Shown here piece after piece: positions 61,601-64,000 of a stretch of 64,000 bases of DNA; the stretch's first letter is position 1, and the number at the start of each line of letters is the position of its first letter. Location: positions 62,001 through 126,000 of the forward strand of contig NZ_JAGHQX010000004.1 of NCBI RefSeq assembly GCF_017744095.1, in the 5' to 3' direction. Position numbers and translations under genes: made by a program. The notes below the pieces were generated by a model. It did not search any database, was not told where the DNA came from, and was given only the letters and a program-made list of their open reading frames with translations. This DNA is from Shimia sp. R10_1. Lineage in GTDB: Bacteria > Pseudomonadota > Alphaproteobacteria > Rhodobacterales > Rhodobacteraceae.

Positions 61601-62371
61601 TCAGCCTCCAGAGCCGAGAAATGGACGGACGGAGCCTGTGCTGCCTGGGAAGAGAGAACCCATCGCACCATTGCTGCTCCCTCTTTTGAGCAGAGGAAAA
61701 TTGTTCTCTCTCACGACAGTGGCCGTTTGAATCAGTGGCTTGGATTGCTTTTGAGGGGAGAGTGGCATCGAGTCAGGATCTGGCAAGTTGGCCATAATGC
61801 GCTTAAAGCGCGCTTTGTATTTTTCGGCATATTTAGGTGTTCGGGAGTGATACGCAGCAGCGGCATCATCCCAATTCTGCATTTCAACGTATAGACGAGA
61901 GAGAAAATCAGCTGCGTAGCGGGCGTTGGCGACTGGATCGAACATATGGGTCACATCGGTGAAATGTTGGCCATGCCAGCGATAGTTCAGCTGAAAGCAG
62001 CCTACGTCGAAGCTTCGCGCCCCAGCTGCAAAGTGTTTTTGAACATAGGCGAGAGCTTCATGCTGGGACTCAAACCAGACCCCTTTGCCTTCCATGTTGA
62101 CGGTCCATGGCCAAGGCGAGAGCACTCCGTTTTTGGCGCGGCCTGTTTCTGTTCGAGTGATGGCACGCAAAACATCGAGTGGCACACCTGTTTCGCTGGC
62201 AACAATGCGTGCAACGCGATCGCAGGTTTCGGCCTCTTGAGTGCTGGCATGTGCGACCCGAATCCCTTGCATGAAAGGATTCCACAAGGTGACAAGCGCA
62301 CCTAAGCCAAAAATCAAAAGCGAGTCGCGAGACCCTCGCAACAATGCTTTGAAAACATTCTGTTTTTTCAT
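61601..62371 (-). CDS. SLT-domain lytic transglycosylase of the flagellar locus
   Basis: The 256-residue protein has an N-terminal signal or membrane segment (residues 15-42) and an SLT domain with the catalytic Glu in AITRTETGR, followed by DVGCFQLNYRWHG and AARYAADFLSRLY-type sequence (ARYAADFLSRLYVEM). It probably opens peptidoglycan for the rod, since the FlgJ here lacks a muramidase domain; SltF in Rhodobacter does this. It lies 3 bases before flhA in the operon. Confidence 0.82.
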   Translation of the reverse strand: MKKQNVFKALLRGSRDSLLIFGLGALVTLWNPFMQGIRVAHASTQEAETCDRVARIVASETGVPLDVLRAITRTETGRAKNGVLSPWPWTVNMEGKGVWFESQHEALAYVQKHFAAGARSFDVGCFQLNYRWHGQHFTDVTHMFDPVANARYAADFLSRLYVEMQNWDDAAAAYHSRTPKYAEKYKARFKRIMANLPDPDSMPLSPQKQSKPLIQTATVVRENNFPLLKRGSSNGAMGSLFPGSTGSVRPFLGSGG

Positions 62372-62438
62372 ACCGATAGCTTTCTGCCCCAGTTTGAGGC
62401 CAAGCTATCGGTCGTTTATTTACATTTGGTAAGCGTGG

Positions 62439-64000
62439 TTAAGAAGAAGGCTCTGTAAGGCGGTGCCAATTCAACAAATCGTCCAGGAGCTTTCTGCTCT
62501 CGGCGCTGTTTTCAAGTAGCCCACGGTTGCGCGCAAGAATCCCTTGGGGGCTTGCATCTTCTTCAGAGTTTCCTGCCACCGAGTTTGCAATGAGATCGCT
62601 TGTTTGTCGGTAGACTTCTGTTTCGGAGCCAGAGAGCGCATCCAGATTTCCACCAAGCCAGTTTTGCTCTTCTGCGCTTTGAGTGTCTCCTAGGTCTGAC
62701 AGCATTTTTGCCGCCATTTCGTGGTCTCCGACCAGTGACCGCGCCTCTGCACGCACACGCTCTGCTTCGGGCGAGGTCATTCCTAACAGCTCTGCCTCAG
62801 CTCTGCGGGGCAAAGACTCTGCCAGAGCGATACGCGCTTTAAGAAGGCGTTTGGCATCATTCTTATGCGTGTTTTGTGCCGTCTGAAGCAGGCGTTTTGT
62901 TTCACCAACAAATCCCAACTCAAACATCTTCTGCGCCAGCGCGAGTGCTGTGTCTGGGCTGATTTTCCCAGGGTCAGCCAGGCTCTCCGACAGCGTGAAC
63001 GACACAATGTCAAAGTCTTGTGCATGGTTGATCACGGCATTGGTTAGGCGGCTTCGTACCTCAACCGCAGCTGTAACACCGTCTCTTTCTTCGATCTCAC
63101 CGATAATTTCAAACGCAGGTTCAAACTCACCAACGAGCATCCGCGCCAAAGCATGTGCGCGTCGCAGTGGGGGGCCCATCGCGCCAACTTTGTGCTCTAC
63201 AGCGAGGGCACCAACCAGTGAGATGGTGTCGTGAGACGGCGGCAAGTCTTGTTTCACGTGAGAATCGATCAGCTCTACCACCGCATGAGTCGCCAGATCC
63301 GTGTTTTGGGTGGCGATGTCTTCCAAAGTGGAATCTGCCTGGTCGGTGTTGCCCATCTCGGCGTCTAAGTTCGCCTGCGCAAAATCAAAACTCGTCCCTG
63401 GCTGCGGGTTAGACCGTTCGATACCGTTCAAGACAAGTGTGGCTGCCTCGGTTTCACCCTGGTTTACGAGTGCATTGCTCAACTTCGGCCCGAGATACTC
63501 TCTCAGATGACGTGGCAAAGTGTTGAGCCCATCCATTGCGCCGTTAATCGCACTTTCGCCTGTCAAACGTTCGCCGGATAATGCAGCCCAAAGGGCGACA
63601 TGCCCAGAGCAGTGGCCTTGCTGTGCAAAGACGTTGTCGTCACCGACAGGAACTTCTCCATCCACGATATGTGACATTGCACTGAGAACACGGGTCTCGC
63701 CGGTATTGGGAAGAAGCTGCAGAGCTTGCAGAGCTTCTGCGCCAAATGTGTAGTGCACGTATAGCTGCACAAGTTTCTTGATAGCTTTTTCATCTGTGCG
63801 ATCGAATTCGCCAACGAGGGTCCTGCGTATTTTTGCAAGTTCTTCCACAAAGCTTTTGTCGCCGCTCCACTCTGCGATGTTGACCGCTGAGTCAGGCATG
63901 CAGGTTCCGACGCCCACTTTACCATTTAGAAGTGCGGCAATGTCGCGCCCAACTTCATCAATCACGTTGTAGGCGGCTATGTTGAGGTTCTCGCCGTCCA
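62439..64000 (-). CDS. Helical repeat protein of the flagellar locus (5' end outside window)
   Basis: The open frame runs off the right edge; over 520 residues are visible and no start codon is needed within the window, since codons before the GTG at 63965 are also open. The sequence is a chain of Ala/Leu-rich helices (ALALAQKMFELGFVGETKRLL, KRLLKARIALAESLPRRAEAEL) in a pattern like TPR or SEL1 repeats, with a Gln/Trp-rich break (EEQNWLGGNLDAL). No family can be named. It lies just upstream of and codirectional with the SLT and export genes, so a role in flagellar assembly or motor function is inferred from place only. Confidence 0.6.
   Translation of the reverse strand, partial: DGENLNIAAYNVIDEVGRDIAALLNGKVGVGTCMPDSAVNIAEWSGDKSFVEELAKIRRTLVGEFDRTDEKAIKKLVQLYVHYTFGAEALQALQLLPNTGETRVLSAMSHIVDGEVPVGDDNVFAQQGHCSGHVALWAALSGERLTGESAINGAMDGLNTLPRHLREYLGPKLSNALVNQGETEAATLVLNGIERSNPQPGTSFDFAQANLDAEMGNTDQADSTLEDIATQNTDLATHAVVELIDSHVKQDLPPSHDTISLVGALAVEHKVGAMGPPLRRAHALARMLVGEFEPAFEIIGEIEERDGVTAAVEVRSRLTNAVINHAQDFDIVSFTLSESLADPGKISPDTALALAQKMFELGFVGETKRLLQTAQNTHKNDAKRLLKARIALAESLPRRAEAELLGMTSPEAERVRAEARSLVGDHEMAAKMLSDLGDTQSAEEQNWLGGNLDALSGSETEVYRQTSDLIANSVAGNSEEDASPQGILARNRGLLENSAESRKLLDDLLNWHRLTEPSS

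Overview
The window looks like a chromosomal segment of a marine alphaproteobacterium of the order Rhodobacterales (Roseobacter group). The evidence is the alphaproteobacterial-type serC, the flaF-flbT flagellin regulators, a DUF1217 flagellar gene, several Hint-domain proteins, an L-asparaginase of the Rhizobium AnsA type, and the overall protein style. The genus cannot be fixed from sequence reading alone. Coding density is high, no gap without a gene exceeds 300 bases, and I see no insertion sequence, prophage, integrase or CRISPR array.

Layout. 1-2769: a Hint-like fragment cut by the window edge, an IalB-family exported protein, an L-asparaginase and a TSUP-type exporter. 2773-6776: the complete phosphorylated serine pathway (serB divergent from serC-serA), with a structured leader before serC. 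6994-20848: housekeeping genes, namely a PPP-type phosphatase, tRNA-Thr(CGT), argG, an SCP2 protein, an epimerase coupled to a sugar transferase, an exported MsrA, a ribokinase-like kinase, mutS, rlmN, a small membrane protein, a LOG protein, a threonine/serine dehydratase and dapD. 21109-24226: a small protein of unknown function and a two-gene Hint-domain unit lying between dapD and dapE. 24516-31475: dapE, a DUF2064 glycosyltransferase, rnr, a GST, a WYL regulator and a lytic transglycosylase.

31548-44087 is a polyamine island. It has two complete but different ABC importers (potABCD-like on the minus strand, potFGHI-like on the plus strand), a class III aminotransferase, a PuuB-like FAD oxidase and a GntR/FCD regulator. 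The regulator sits between the two arms, and a shared 10-base motif lies beside the regulated promoters. Together they would import putrescine or spermidine and start its breakdown.

44066-64000 starts with an APH-like kinase and is then almost entirely flagellar. It holds fliK-flgD; a rod-binding FlgJ and a FlgN-like chaperone; flagellin with a hairpin-rich leader; flaF-flbT-DUF1217; fliI; flgB-flgC-fliE-fliQ-flgF-flgG-flgA-flgH-fliL; and a minus-strand export operon (a repeat-rich protein cut by the window edge, an SLT lytic enzyme, flhA-fliR-flhB and a coiled-coil protein that may be FliJ). This is the native alphaproteobacterial type of flagellar system; the motor, hook and basal-body genes not seen here must lie outside the window.

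The least explained elements are the Hint-domain proteins, two of which lack the expected catalytic cysteine, the large periplasmic loop in the PotB-like permease, and the small unassigned proteins in the dap and flagellar loci.
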